Assembly: GCA_002428415.1 (NCBI GenBank)
Contig: DIWI01000011.1
Location: forward strand, 1 to 64,000
Direction: 5' to 3'
DNA: 64,000 nucleotides
Source: Clostridiaceae bacterium UBA6110
GTDB lineage: Bacteria; Bacillota; Clostridia; Clostridiales; Clostridiaceae
Both the position numbers and the translations under genes were made by a program. Of the stretch, positions 35,328 through 44,400 are shown one piece after another. Below the pieces are notes generated by a model. That model had not been told where the DNA came from. It did not search any database and saw nothing but the letters and a program-made list of their open reading frames with translations. Each line of letters starts with the position of its first letter. Positions within the stretch are counted from its first letter, which is position 1.

Positions 35328-36282
35328 CAAGCATCGGAAGGAGTATAACTGAGGCTGAAGCGAGCACTGCAAGTCCCATCAGGATGACTGCCATAGGTTC
35401 AACCAGGGCTGTCTTCCTCTTAAGATAGTCTTCGAACCAGGCTCTCCTGTTTGCGACGTATGATTCCAGGGCATTCGGCAGGTCTCCGGTCTGCTCAGCC
35501 ATGTGTATGTAGCTTAGAAGAAGCTCAGAAAACCCCTCCTTCCTGAAGGCATCTGAAAGTCCCTCCCCCTTTGTCAGTCTGGCCATAAGCCCCTGTCCCT
35601 TGAACACACCGTCATCCAGAAGCTCTGCTGCCCTGCATACATCCATCCCTCCGGATACAAGCTTGTTGAATTCCTTAATGAACATCATCTCGCCATATTG
35701 CGCCTTCTTCCTGCCAAGCACTAAAGTGAACACCTTTTCTCTGTCCATGATGCATCGAAAGGCAAATGCCATGATGCCAAGACATGCCATTCCCGAAGCC
35801 CTGGCAGGAACCACTGAAGTGAACGCCATCACACGGTCAAGTATTTCATTGCTTCCTGATATTCCGCTGATCATCTCATGGATTGGCGGTACCAGGTAAT
35901 AAGCGGCAGCATAAAGGAACAGGAGAACAGTTGCGATTAGGATTCCCGGATATACGATGACTGTCCTGATCTTCCCGCTTAGCTCCCTCTCCTCCTTCAG
36001 GTCCTCATACAGTCCTCTGAAGGCTGCTCCTATGGTTCCTGTCTCTTCGGACAGCCTGATTACTGAAATTTCACGTCTTGTGAATGCACCTGTACTTTCA
36101 AAGGAGACTGCCAAGGTTTCGCCTCCCTGAAGGTGCCTGGAGAGAGCGATTTCAGTCTCATCGTCAGAGAGAGCCAGCGCCTCAACCAGACCAAGTCCGT
36201 TCTTGAGATAAATCGACTTCTCATAGAAAAATTTCTCCTTGTTGAATTTCCGCCACCTTACTCCTAAACTCCAGCCTGACAT
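35308..36282 (-). CDS. Type II secretion/type IV pilus inner-membrane platform protein (GspF/ComGB family)
   Basis: 324 residues with the GspF double-repeat architecture. Seen: a soluble N-terminal part, a membrane helix VIVYPGILIATVLLFLYAAAYYLVP (written in two halves of one segment, about 112-135), SGGMDVCRAAELL, EQTGDLPNALESY and a C-terminal helix MAVILMGLAVLASASVILLP. It anchors the assembly ATPase to the membrane. ATG at 36280-36282 with GGAAGGAGG upstream; it overlaps the ATPase gene by about 60 bases. Confidence 0.88.
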   Translation of the reverse strand: MSGWSLGVRWRKFNKEKFFYEKSIYLKNGLGLVEALALSDDETEIALSRHLQGGETLAVSFESTGAFTRREISVIRLSEETGTIGAAFRGLYEDLKEERELSGKIRTVIVYPGILIATVLLFLYAAAYYLVPPIHEMISGISGSNEILDRVMAFTSVVPARASGMACLGIMAFAFRCIMDREKVFTLVLGRKKAQYGEMMFIKEFNKLVSGGMDVCRAAELLDDGVFKGQGLMARLTKGEGLSDAFRKEGFSELLLSYIHMAEQTGDLPNALESYVANRRAWFEDYLKRKTALVEPMAVILMGLAVLASASVILLPMLDAYEAL

Positions 36283-37096
36283 CAAGCTTCCTCCTTCCTT
36301 CATCAGATCCAAGCCTCTGGGTCAGTACAAGCCCAACTGAATTTGATATGTGTTCCTCCCTGATCCCAAAATCCATCAACCTCAGTATCACATTCCTGTA
36401 CCCGGTGCCGTGGATGGTAGAGATCACTCTGTGGCCGGTAAGCGACGCTCTGACAAGAGCCCTTGCAGTCTCTTCATTCCGTATCTCACCTATGCAGATG
36501 AAATCGGGGTCCTGTCTCAGGGATGCGAATATGGCCTTTTCATATGTCAGGCCAGCCGCCTCGTTTATCTGGCACTGGACCACTCCCTCCATGAACCTTT
36601 CAACAGGGTCCTCCACTGACAGCACCTTGTAGCTTTGGTCTCTGAGCTCCATCATGATGCCGTACAGCGTAGTGCTCTTCCCCATGCCGGTTTCTCCGGC
36701 AATAAGTGTTATTCCGCTGCCTTCCTTAAGGTGGCGAAATATACCCGAAACCTTCTCATCACTCATCCCGAGCATCCGAATCCCCATATCCCGCCTGTCA
36801 AAAAGCCTCATGACAAGGGATTCGCCGTTGACCGACTTCATCGTGCTTACACGTATGGTCATCCCTGCCATCTTTAACACCCCATCCTGAGGCAGCCTTT
36901 TTTCTGAAATGTTCATGCCGGAATTTGCTTTTACTCTCTGCAGATATATGTTGTGCCTGTTCATGTCAAGGCTGCAGAAAGATTCAAGCCTTTCACCCTG
37001 CCTGAAGAACACCCCCGCCTTCTCTGACCCCGGTATGAAGTGTATGTCGGATGCCTTTATTTCTATACCATGTTCTACGATTTCTTCCAGCTCCAT
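36221..37096 (-). CDS. Pilus/competence assembly ATPase (GspE/ComGA family)
   Basis: Secretion-type hexameric ATPase powering pseudopilus assembly. 291 residues, shorter than ComGA (about 350). Seen: KASDIHFIP, Walker A GETGMGKSTTLYG, the Asp box VLSVEDPVERFMEG, Walker B PDFICIGEIRNEETA and the His box TGHRVISTIHG. No tetracysteine zinc site is present, as in ComGA. ATG at 37094-37096 with GGTGA upstream; the open frame reaches 37141. First gene of the operon, divergent from rqcH. Confidence 0.88.
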   Translation of the reverse strand: MELEEIVEHGIEIKASDIHFIPGSEKAGVFFRQGERLESFCSLDMNRHNIYLQRVKANSGMNISEKRLPQDGVLKMAGMTIRVSTMKSVNGESLVMRLFDRRDMGIRMLGMSDEKVSGIFRHLKEGSGITLIAGETGMGKSTTLYGIMMELRDQSYKVLSVEDPVERFMEGVVQCQINEAAGLTYEKAIFASLRQDPDFICIGEIRNEETARALVRASLTGHRVISTIHGTGYRNVILRLMDFGIREEHISNSVGLVLTQRLGSDEGRRKLDVRLEFRSKVAEIQQGEIFL

Positions 37097-37205
37097 AAAA
37101 TCACCATAATCATTATGCTGACTATTGCAGTCCCTATACATGAGAAATCATGGATCACAGGTTTTGTGGTATAGTATATGGAGATATACGACAAGGAGAA
37201 TGATC

Positions 37206-38879
37206 ATGGCACTTGATGGCATATATTTCAGCAATGTAGTAAAAGAGATAGGAACAGGACTGGAAGGCTCCAGGGTGGACAAGGTCAACCAGCCTGAAAG
37301 CGATGTTATAATACTGACGTTCAGGGGAAGAAGCGGCAACAGGAAGCTTCTCATAACATCCAACAGCAACTTTTCCAGACTTCACTTCACAGAGATCCAG
37401 AGGCAGAATCCACTCCAGGCACCTCTGTTCCTTATGGTGCTCAGAAAGCATCTGCAGGGGGCTTTCTTTGAAGGAATAACTCAGCTGGACGGTGACAGGC
37501 TTGTAAACCTGACATTTTCCGGAAAGGATGAGATGGGCTTCGACCAGAAGTTCATACTTTCAGTGGAGATGATGGGAAAGCATTCCAACATCATCCTCAT
37601 CAGGGAAAGGGACATGAAGATCATCGAGTGCATAAAGCACGTGAGCGCCGACAGGAACACCTACAGGGTCCTTCTTCCCGGAAAGGCCTATATGCCGCCG
37701 CCGCCAAGCAACAAGCTCGACCCCCTTTCTTACACTGACGAGGAGCTTCTTCTGGCAGGCGATCCCAATAACATAGACCCGGAATTCTTCTCAAGGATAT
37801 TCTCAGGAGTATCCAAAAGGACATCCAGCCTGATTCATGAGTTGTATGAAGGCTCTGATCCTCTTGCATTCATCAGGAACATACTGGAATCCACCGGAAG
37901 AGGAACCTCATTCTACATAATGAAGGAGGCCGGAGAATACAAGGATGTGGTGTCATATCCCTTCAGGGGTGACCTTGTCCAATACGGGAGCGCTTCAAAG
38001 GCACTTGAGGCTTTCGTAAGCGAAAGAGACCAGAAGGACAGGATGCGCGGAAAAAGTGCAGACATGCAGAAGATGATCCATACAAACATCGATAGGGTCC
38101 TTAAGAAAATAAACATCCTGGACGAATCCATCAAGGACTCAATGGACAAGAACGAGGACAGGCTTAAAGGCGAGCTCCTTACCTCGAGCATACACAGCCT
38201 CAGGGATGGAATGAATGAGGCCAGGCTCCAGAATTATTATGACGGCACAGAAGCAGTCATCAAGCTCAACGAGCACAAGACCATAAGTCAGAATATCCAG
38301 CATTACTACCACAGGTATAACAAGAAGAAAAGGGCTGAGGAAATGGCAGCTTCTCAGAAGCTTTTGGCTGATGAAGAGCTCAACTATCTGAATTCAATCA
38401 TGCTAAGCCTCCAGAACTCCGAAAACCAGCGTGAAATTGACGATATAAAGCAGGAGCTCATGGTGGCAGGCTACTTAAGGTTCAGGAAGGTTCCTGCAAG
38501 CAAGGAGAAGCCATCTAAGCCATTCCACTTCAAGTCAACAGAGGGAATAGACATCTATGTGGGAAAGAACAACACACAGAACGATTACCTTACCACGAAG
38601 TTCGCCAGTAAGAACGACACCTGGCTCCATACAAAGGACATCCCCGGCTCACATGTGATAATCAAAGCTGAGAAGTTCTCTGAAGATACTCTTCTTGAAG
38701 CCGCAAACCTTGCAGCATGGTACAGCAAGGCCGGGACATCCTCTAAGGTCCCCGTTGACTATACCAGGGTGAAGAACGTGAAAAAGCCAAATGGCGCAAA
38801 GCCTGGAATGGTAACCTATTCGACGAACAAGACACTATATATCGACCCGGAGCTGACAAGGCTCGACAGGCTCGAGTAA
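37206..38879 (+). CDS. rqcH: Ribosome quality control protein RqcH (NFACT family)
   Basis: Binds stalled 50S subunits carrying peptidyl-tRNA and adds C-terminal alanine tails that mark nascent chains for decay. 557 residues. Seen: NFACT-N (about 1-250, MALDGIYFSNVVKEIG, and EMMGKHSNIIL), a central coiled coil (about 270-430) and NFACT-R (about 440-557) with KNNTQNDYLTTKFAS and DTWLHTKDIPGSHVII. The ATG at 37206 has AAGGAG upstream; earlier in-frame codons to 37125 overlap the divergent promoter region. Single-gene unit with a terminator. Confidence 0.94.
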   Translation: MALDGIYFSNVVKEIGTGLEGSRVDKVNQPESDVIILTFRGRSGNRKLLITSNSNFSRLHFTEIQRQNPLQAPLFLMVLRKHLQGAFFEGITQLDGDRLVNLTFSGKDEMGFDQKFILSVEMMGKHSNIILIRERDMKIIECIKHVSADRNTYRVLLPGKAYMPPPPSNKLDPLSYTDEELLLAGDPNNIDPEFFSRIFSGVSKRTSSLIHELYEGSDPLAFIRNILESTGRGTSFYIMKEAGEYKDVVSYPFRGDLVQYGSASKALEAFVSERDQKDRMRGKSADMQKMIHTNIDRVLKKINILDESIKDSMDKNEDRLKGELLTSSIHSLRDGMNEARLQNYYDGTEAVIKLNEHKTISQNIQHYYHRYNKKKRAEEMAASQKLLADEELNYLNSIMLSLQNSENQREIDDIKQELMVAGYLRFRKVPASKEKPSKPFHFKSTEGIDIYVGKNNTQNDYLTTKFASKNDTWLHTKDIPGSHVIIKAEKFSEDTLLEAANLAAWYSKAGTSSKVPVDYTRVKNVKKPNGAKPGMVTYSTNKTLYIDPELTRLDRLE

Positions 38880-38884
38880 ATTTC

Positions 38885-38924
38885 AGTCCTGAAGCATGAT
38901 GATGATATGCTTCGGGACTTTTTC
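38885..38924 (+). terminator. Terminator after rqcH
   Basis: 13-bp stem AGTCCTGAAGCAT/ATGCTTCGGGACT with one G-T pair and a 9-base loop, followed by TTTTTC. Confidence 0.9.
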
Positions 38925-39024
38925 ATCTCTGATAATTAATCAAAATTTCGTTAAATATTAATCAATACTGGGAAATTCCTTCACACACGTGTGGTAGCAT
39001 ATAATCGCTGAAGGGGGCGATACA

Positions 39025-39315
39025 ATGAAAACAAGAGAAAAGCTGAACAATTCGTCATCTACCCTTCCGACGCAGATTTTCGCCTTTTTTGCTGAAAAGA
39101 AAAATTCCACCGACCTTAGGGACAAATCACTTAATGTTTGGATAGTGCCGGAGATAAAGGAGGAGTTGCCGATCCATGAGAGACAAAGACCAGTAATCGA
39201 GGTTGGAGAATCACGAAACTATGAACTGATGAGGCTTCTATGGGAACTTCCTGTGCATGTAAGAGACGACAGTGGAATCGACTGGTACATCGAAAACAGG
39301 GAGTACATGATTTAG
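39025..39315 (+). CDS. Small protein of unknown family, paralogue A
   Basis: 96 residues, no signal or membrane segment. Not recognised. The C-terminal half (VWIVPEIKEELPIHE..., ELMRLLWELPVHVRDDSGIDWYIENRE) matches the next gene's product almost throughout: shared VW-VVP-EEL-HE, LxRLL-E/D-x-P-HVRDD and WY-x-N residues. The N-terminal 35 residues differ. ATG with GAAGGGGG upstream, so it is a real gene. It is preceded by GTTAAATATTAA and, exactly 40 bases further on, TGTGGTA; the paralogue has the same two elements at the same spacing. Confidence 0.75.
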   Translation: MKTREKLNNSSSTLPTQIFAFFAEKKNSTDLRDKSLNVWIVPEIKEELPIHERQRPVIEVGESRNYELMRLLWELPVHVRDDSGIDWYIENREYMI

Positions 39316-39417
39316 CACCTTTTCTGCGTACAAATTAGCTATTTTGTCCAGGTTTAGCGTAGATTTTCAGTAATGGGCCTTACTTAACATAAGCAGGGTC
39401 CAAATTTTACCACCCGT

Positions 39418-39434
39418 TTGTTAAATATTAACAA
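39418..39434. promoter_or_regulatory. Palindrome upstream of paralogue B
   Basis: TTGTTAAATATTAACAA, a perfect 7-bp inverted repeat around 3 bases. It resembles a Rex site but with a 3- rather than 4-base centre, and shares TTGTTAAATATT with the site at 31765. A weaker copy (GTTAAATATTAATC) begins at 38950 before paralogue A. Confidence 0.5.
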
Positions 39435-39495
39435 TCCCTACACACTTCCAAATCCATTATGTGGTAATATCAAGCTGTCAAAGGAGGAATTCAAA

Positions 39496-39789
39496 ATGGC
39501 AGCAATAACCAGTCCGGGAAAAACCGGAAGAGGCGAAGGCTCTTCAATAATGCAATGGCTCGAAAGGCACATGATGTCGAGAAGAAGCGTGAATGAATTA
39601 AGCAGAAGAGTTCGCAGGGTTTGGGTGGTACCTAATGTCAACGAAGAGCTAACAACACATGAACATTTCACTTCGGTGCTTGAATATGCTGAACCAAGGG
39701 ACATGGACCTTGAGAGGCTTTTGAATGATATCCCTCCTCATGTCAGGGACGACGGAAATGTAAGCTGGTATTTGGATAACAAGAGATGA
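39496..39789 (+). CDS. Small protein of unknown family, paralogue B
   Basis: 97 residues. Not recognised; soluble, charged, N-terminus with MAAITSPGKTGRGEG and arginine-rich centre. The C-terminal 55 residues match paralogue A (VWVVPNVNEELTTHE, LERLLNDIPPHVRDDGNVSWYLDN). The ATG at 39496 has AAAGGAGG upstream; an in-frame ATG at 39418 would translate the palindrome and is rejected. The two genes form a tandem duplication that includes the upstream control elements. Confidence 0.75.
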   Translation: MAAITSPGKTGRGEGSSIMQWLERHMMSRRSVNELSRRVRRVWVVPNVNEELTTHEHFTSVLEYAEPRDMDLERLLNDIPPHVRDDGNVSWYLDNKR

Positions 39790-39802
39790 CTTTATAATTA
39801 CC

Positions 39803-39835
39803 GGAAGGGCAGCAATGTCCTTCCATTTGTTTTGC
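39803..39835 (+). terminator. Possible terminator after paralogue B
   Basis: GGAAGG/CCTTCC stem (6 bp) with a 10-base loop, followed by ATTTGTTTTG. Moderate quality. Confidence 0.5.
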
Positions 39836-40021
39836 CAAAATTCGTAAACGAGACTCCAAAACCTTATCTATGATTCTAGAATTTGCTCCGGCAAAGAAGT
39901 CATAAAAGTTAACATTATTGAAGAATCCTTTAAATCTAACCAATTTTTCTTGTATGTTTGGATTTTGATCGACTCGATGGTGTAGAATTGGCTTATAGCA
40001 ATGCTTCAGGAGGGCCGACTG

Positions 40022-41077
40022 TTGGAAAAAAGGAAAAAATTCATCATAAATTTCTTGTACTACGGAATACTTGCCGGATTCGGGTATGTGGCGCTTAAAT
40101 ACATACTGCCAATACTTGCGCCATTCTTTCTGGGACTGACCATAGCGCTGCTATTGAAGCCGCTTATCATGAAGCTGCACGTGAAGACCGGGATAAACAG
40201 AAGATTCCTTTCAGCAACGATACTCATACTTTTTTATATCCTCCTCTTTACTGTCATTGCTTATCTCGGAGTATCACTTTTCTTCGAGACAAGGGACCTT
40301 GCATACAGGCTGCCTGACCTCTACAAGAATGACATTGAACCAGGACTTATTGGTACTGTTGAACGTCTGGTCTCTTCCTTCCCTGTAGTAGAGCCGGTTA
40401 TAAGGGATTTCATCGAAGGACTTGCAAGCTCGCTCGGAGAAATAGTCAGATTCATTTCGAGCAATGCACTTAACACTTTGAGCTCCGCAGCTGCCAGATT
40501 ATCCCTATTCTTCATCAAGTTCCTCTTCATGATCATCTCGAGCTTCTTCTTCATATTCGACAATGAGAAGATTTACTCGTTCATAATGAGGCAGATGTCG
40601 GAAAACATGAAGAACATAATCACAAGAGCCAAAGAGAACCTCAAGAAAGTGCTTTCAAGCTATACGAAAGCATACCTTATGCTGATCTCGCTTACTTTCT
40701 TTGAGCTTTCAATCGGACTTTCGCTGCTCAGGATAAGAAATGCGATACCTCTCGCGTTCGTGATTGCCCTGATAGACATCCTGCCTATCCTTGGAACAGG
40801 CGGAGTCCTTATACCATGGGGTCTTATCGCCATAGTGATTGGCAGAACCGGGCTTGGACTTGGAATTCTTCTCATTTATCTGATAGTCACTGTAGTGAGG
40901 CAGTCACTTGAACCGAAGATCGTCGGCGACCAGATTGGCCTTCATCCTATAGTCATTCTCCTATGTATATTCATTGGAGGCAGATTGTTTGGAGTGCTCG
41001 GAATATTCCTAATCCCAATAACCATGACGATCATAAAGAAGCTCAATGACGAGAAGGTAATTCACGTTTTCAAGTAG
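40022..41077 (+). CDS. AI-2E family transporter, YtvI-like
   Basis: 351-residue polytopic membrane protein of the AI-2E/permease (UPF0118) superfamily. Seen: N-terminal pair of helices (YVALKYILPILAPFFLGLTIALLLKPL split over about 15-50), a long amphipathic middle (about 90-150) and C-terminal helices with ALIDILPILGTGGVLIPWGLIAI and RQSLEPKIVGDQIGLHPIVILLCIF. It resembles the sporulation-linked YtvI subgroup; transport substrate is unknown. The TTG at 40022 has AGGAGG nine bases upstream; an ATG at 40001 precedes that site. Confidence 0.85.
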   Translation: MEKRKKFIINFLYYGILAGFGYVALKYILPILAPFFLGLTIALLLKPLIMKLHVKTGINRRFLSATILILFYILLFTVIAYLGVSLFFETRDLAYRLPDLYKNDIEPGLIGTVERLVSSFPVVEPVIRDFIEGLASSLGEIVRFISSNALNTLSSAAARLSLFFIKFLFMIISSFFFIFDNEKIYSFIMRQMSENMKNIITRAKENLKKVLSSYTKAYLMLISLTFFELSIGLSLLRIRNAIPLAFVIALIDILPILGTGGVLIPWGLIAIVIGRTGLGLGILLIYLIVTVVRQSLEPKIVGDQIGLHPIVILLCIFIGGRLFGVLGIFLIPITMTIIKKLNDEKVIHVFK

Positions 41078-41096
41078 TTCCTGAATGTAACCGAAG

Positions 41097-41134
41097 AAAA
41101 TGCTGTCCCGCAGCTAAGCAGGACAGCATTTTTT
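41097..41134. terminator. Bidirectional terminator
   Basis: 12-bp stem AAAATGCTGTCC/GGACAGCATTTT with a 12-base loop and T-runs on both strands. It ends the YtvI-like gene (+) and the ArsC/Spx gene (-). Confidence 0.9.
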
Positions 41135-41483
41135 ATTTCAGGACCTTATTCCATTCTTCCTCATTGAACCCGACAAGAGTATTGCCGCTGTCAGTCCTAA
41201 GTATAGGCCTCTTTACAAGCATCGGGGTTTTAGAAAGAAGCTGCAGCACCTCTTCCTCAGACATGCTTCCAAGCATTTCCTTCACGTTCAGCTCGCGATA
41301 TGCCTGACCGCTGGTGTTGAGAAGCTTCTTAAGCACCACGCCTGAGGATATAATGCTTCTCAGCTCTTCCAGACCCGGTGGCTTCTCAGTTATTTCTCTC
41401 CACTCATATGGAATATCTCTGGAAGCGAGATATTTCCTTGCCTTCTGGCAGGTTCCGCATTTGCTGTATCCAATTAGTTCCAT
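41133..41483 (-). CDS. ArsC/Spx/MgsR-family protein
   Basis: Thioredoxin-fold protein of 116 residues. Seen: a CXXC pair in YSKCGTCQKARKYL near the N-terminus, an RPILRTDSG segment with the conserved Arg, and a helical insert with LLNTSGQAYRELNVKEML. Members are arsenate reductases or RNA-polymerase-binding redox regulators; this sequence fits the generic Spx/MgsR/YffB group and cannot be split further. ATG at 41481-41483 with GAGG upstream. It follows sbcC by 7 bases. Confidence 0.85.
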   Translation of the reverse strand: MELIGYSKCGTCQKARKYLASRDIPYEWREITEKPPGLEELRSIISSGVVLKKLLNTSGQAYRELNVKEMLGSMSEEEVLQLLSKTPMLVKRPILRTDSGNTLVGFNEEEWNKVLK

Positions 41484-41490
41484 ATCCACC

Positions 41491-44400
41491 TCAATTTATT
41501 TCCGCAAAGCTTCCGGCACCCGGCTTTGACTTAACGGTTATTTTTCTTGGGATCCTTTCCTTAAGCTCCGAAACATGCGATATTATACCGACTATCCTGC
41601 CTGATACATTCAGGTCCATCAGGCACCCGAGGGCATTCTCAAGGGAATCCTGGTCAAGCGACCCGAATCCTTCGTCTATGAATATCGTCTCAAGGTTCAC
41701 GCTTCCCCTGCTGCTCTCTATGAAGTCTGATAACCCAAGTGCCAGTGCCAGTGAAGCCTTGAAGCTCTCACCGCCCGAAAGTGAAAGAACATCCCTCTCC
41801 CTTCCCGTATAAGCATCATGGATGTTAAGGTCAAGCCCCACCTTTTCCCTTCTGCTTGCCTGGTCTTCTTTCCGCTTCAGCTGGAATCTTCCTTCAGACA
41901 TCTTCCATAGCCTCTTGTTTGCCATACCCAGTATTCCGTCGAAATAATATGACTGGACGAAGGTTTCGAAGGACCTTCCAACTGAAGCTGTGCTATGAAG
42001 CCTGAAGAGGGCTCCGAACCTTTCCCTGTTTGCTTTGTACTTTGAAACTGTGTCCTTCGCTTTCTCAAGAAGCCCTGCAAGTTTGAAACATTCCTTGTCC
42101 ACATCACTTAATGATTTTCTGGCTTCCTCAAGCCTTAACTTTGCCTGATCCTTTTTTTCATGAAGCGGCTCTAGAAAAATCTCGCTCCTTCCTGAGCAAT
42201 CCTCCTCGAGCTGTGCAACTGCACCCTTCGCCTTGTTCAGCTTCTCGTAGAAGGAGCTTATCTCCTTTTCCATTGCCGGGATCTCAGCGACCCTTTCCTT
42301 CAGCAGGTCATACTCAGATACTGCAAGCCCCTCTGCTGCTATGCTTGTTTCCAGCTCAGACCTGAGCCTTTCAGTTTCACTTATCAATGATTCCCTGAGC
42401 TTAGCCAGGGTTCCTGTCCTCTCGCTGAGTGCTGTAAGCCTTAGGTCGGTATCCCTGATCGATGATGTTATCCTTTCATGGTCTCTGCTGATAGTTTCAA
42501 TCCTCGATCCAAGTCCTGCAATTTCATCTGACACTGATTTAGAATCGATATCCGCACCCTGCTCCTCCAAAGTCCTTTCCTCGCCTTTTGCAGCGCCAAG
42601 CTTCTCTGAAGCCATCTGCAGATCCAGTCCGATGGAATCAAGCTTTTCCTTGACCCCCTTGAGACCTTCAAGCTCAATCCTCAGCTTTACTAGTGCACTG
42701 GAGGCTTCTAGCCTTAACTCCTCAGCTTCAGATATTTCTGCTTCAGCCTTTGCTATCTGTTCCTTTTTTGAAATGCCTTGGCTTGTTATCTCTTCGATCC
42801 CAGTTTCCTCAAGTCCGCTGTTCAGGTAGAATTCCCTTAATTCCGCCTCAATTTCAGTCAGTGATGACTTCAGTCCTTCAAGCTTCTGATCTGATTTTGC
42901 AAGCTCCCTGCGTGCGTTCTCAAGAGCTTTCTGAGCACTGAGATAGCTTTCCTCGTCAAAATCTGACGCTTCTCCGCCAGTCAGTTGATGGTGAACGGAG
43001 CCGCATACCGGACAAGGTTCCCCTTCAATCAGGTCCTTTCTCAGTATCGCTCCCAGACTCGTCTTCTTCAGCTCCTCAGCTGCCTCGAAGGCCTTCATGC
43101 AGTCATCAGCTTTCCTTGAGCTTTCCATCTGTTCAGTCTCTGCTTTTACAAGCTTCTCCCTTTCTACTGCATGCTTCCTGAGAAGCCTGTGGGCATCAGC
43201 CAAAAGCTTCCGTTCACCCTCAAGCTTCAGCTTCTTCAGTTTCAGTTCTGAAACCTCAAGGCTCAGTTTACTCTCCTTTTCTCTGAAAAGAGATTCCTCG
43301 GCTGTCAGCGAATCAGCCTTCTTCAGCCTTTCTGAAAGCATAACCTTTTCACTTTCAAGTCTTATCTTTTCTTTCTGGAGCGATTCTGACCTCTTCCTGG
43401 CGGATGCAAGCCTTACTGACTTTTCAAGGAGTTCTGACTTCATGGATTTTTCTGCCTTTAATGTATCCAGTTTGGAGTATTCCCCATCAGACACTTCCTT
43501 TTCCTTTGCAAGACTTTCCTTTTGCTTCTCATTCCTTTCAGTATCCTTCAATGCCATCTCAAGGTTTTTCACTGCACTATCAAGTTCCTTAGCCTTGGAG
43601 CTCAGCTCCTTCTCCTTCGGCAGTATCAGTCTTGCCTTGAGTATACCGTCCAGAGTCCTTGAATCCTGTATGATCTTCGGTTCCTCAAAAGAAAGCTCAT
43701 TCAGAAGCTTTTCAGCTGTCTTGAATATCGCCAGCCTCTTATTGTTGTCTTCAGCTGCCAGGATCTCAGCTTCAGACGCTTTAAACAAAACCTCTTTTTC
43801 AGAGGTTTCCGCTTCCATCCTGACCTTTTCGATTTCCATTTCCTCCAGCTTCTCCTGAAGCGGATGTTCGCCCATGTCTATGTCCCGGTCAGATATTCCT
43901 GCCTCACCCATTGCTTCTTTGAACCTTGATATGAGCTCTGAATCAAGCTTCTTTGATTCATCATACTTGGCCTTAATCCTGTCCTGGAAATCCTGGTATA
44001 CCTCAGTTGAAAACAGCTTCTTGAGAATATCCGATTTGTCTTTTGTGCTTGATGCCAGGAATTCCCTGAATTCGCCCTGAGGTATCATGACGATCTTCTT
44101 GAACTGCTCAAGTGTCAGTCCAAGTATGCCTTCAATCTCCTGGTTCACTTCCCTGGCCTTGACCAGGGCATTCTGCCTGTCACTCTCCCTGTAAAACAGG
44201 ACCTTGGAGGTGCCTCTATATGTTTCAGTCCGCATTATGGTGTATTTCTCGCCTCTTACTGAAAACTCAAGCTCGACTTCCATGTCTTCCTTTGGCCCGG
44301 ATAGCTGGCTCCTGTAGCAATCAGCCTTGTCCCTGTCGCTGCTCGATGCCTTGCCGTAAAGCGCATAGCATATCCCGTCGAAAATGGAGGTCTTTCCAGC

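Noticed and set aside
39743..39943. Minus-strand 66-codon frame past paralogue B
   Set aside because: No ribosome site, overlaps a hairpin and the coding end of paralogue B; nothing recognisable.
43097..43858. Long + strand open frame opposite sbcC
   Set aside because: Ser/Phe-rich antisense shadow of the SbcC coiled coil; no ribosome site or homology.
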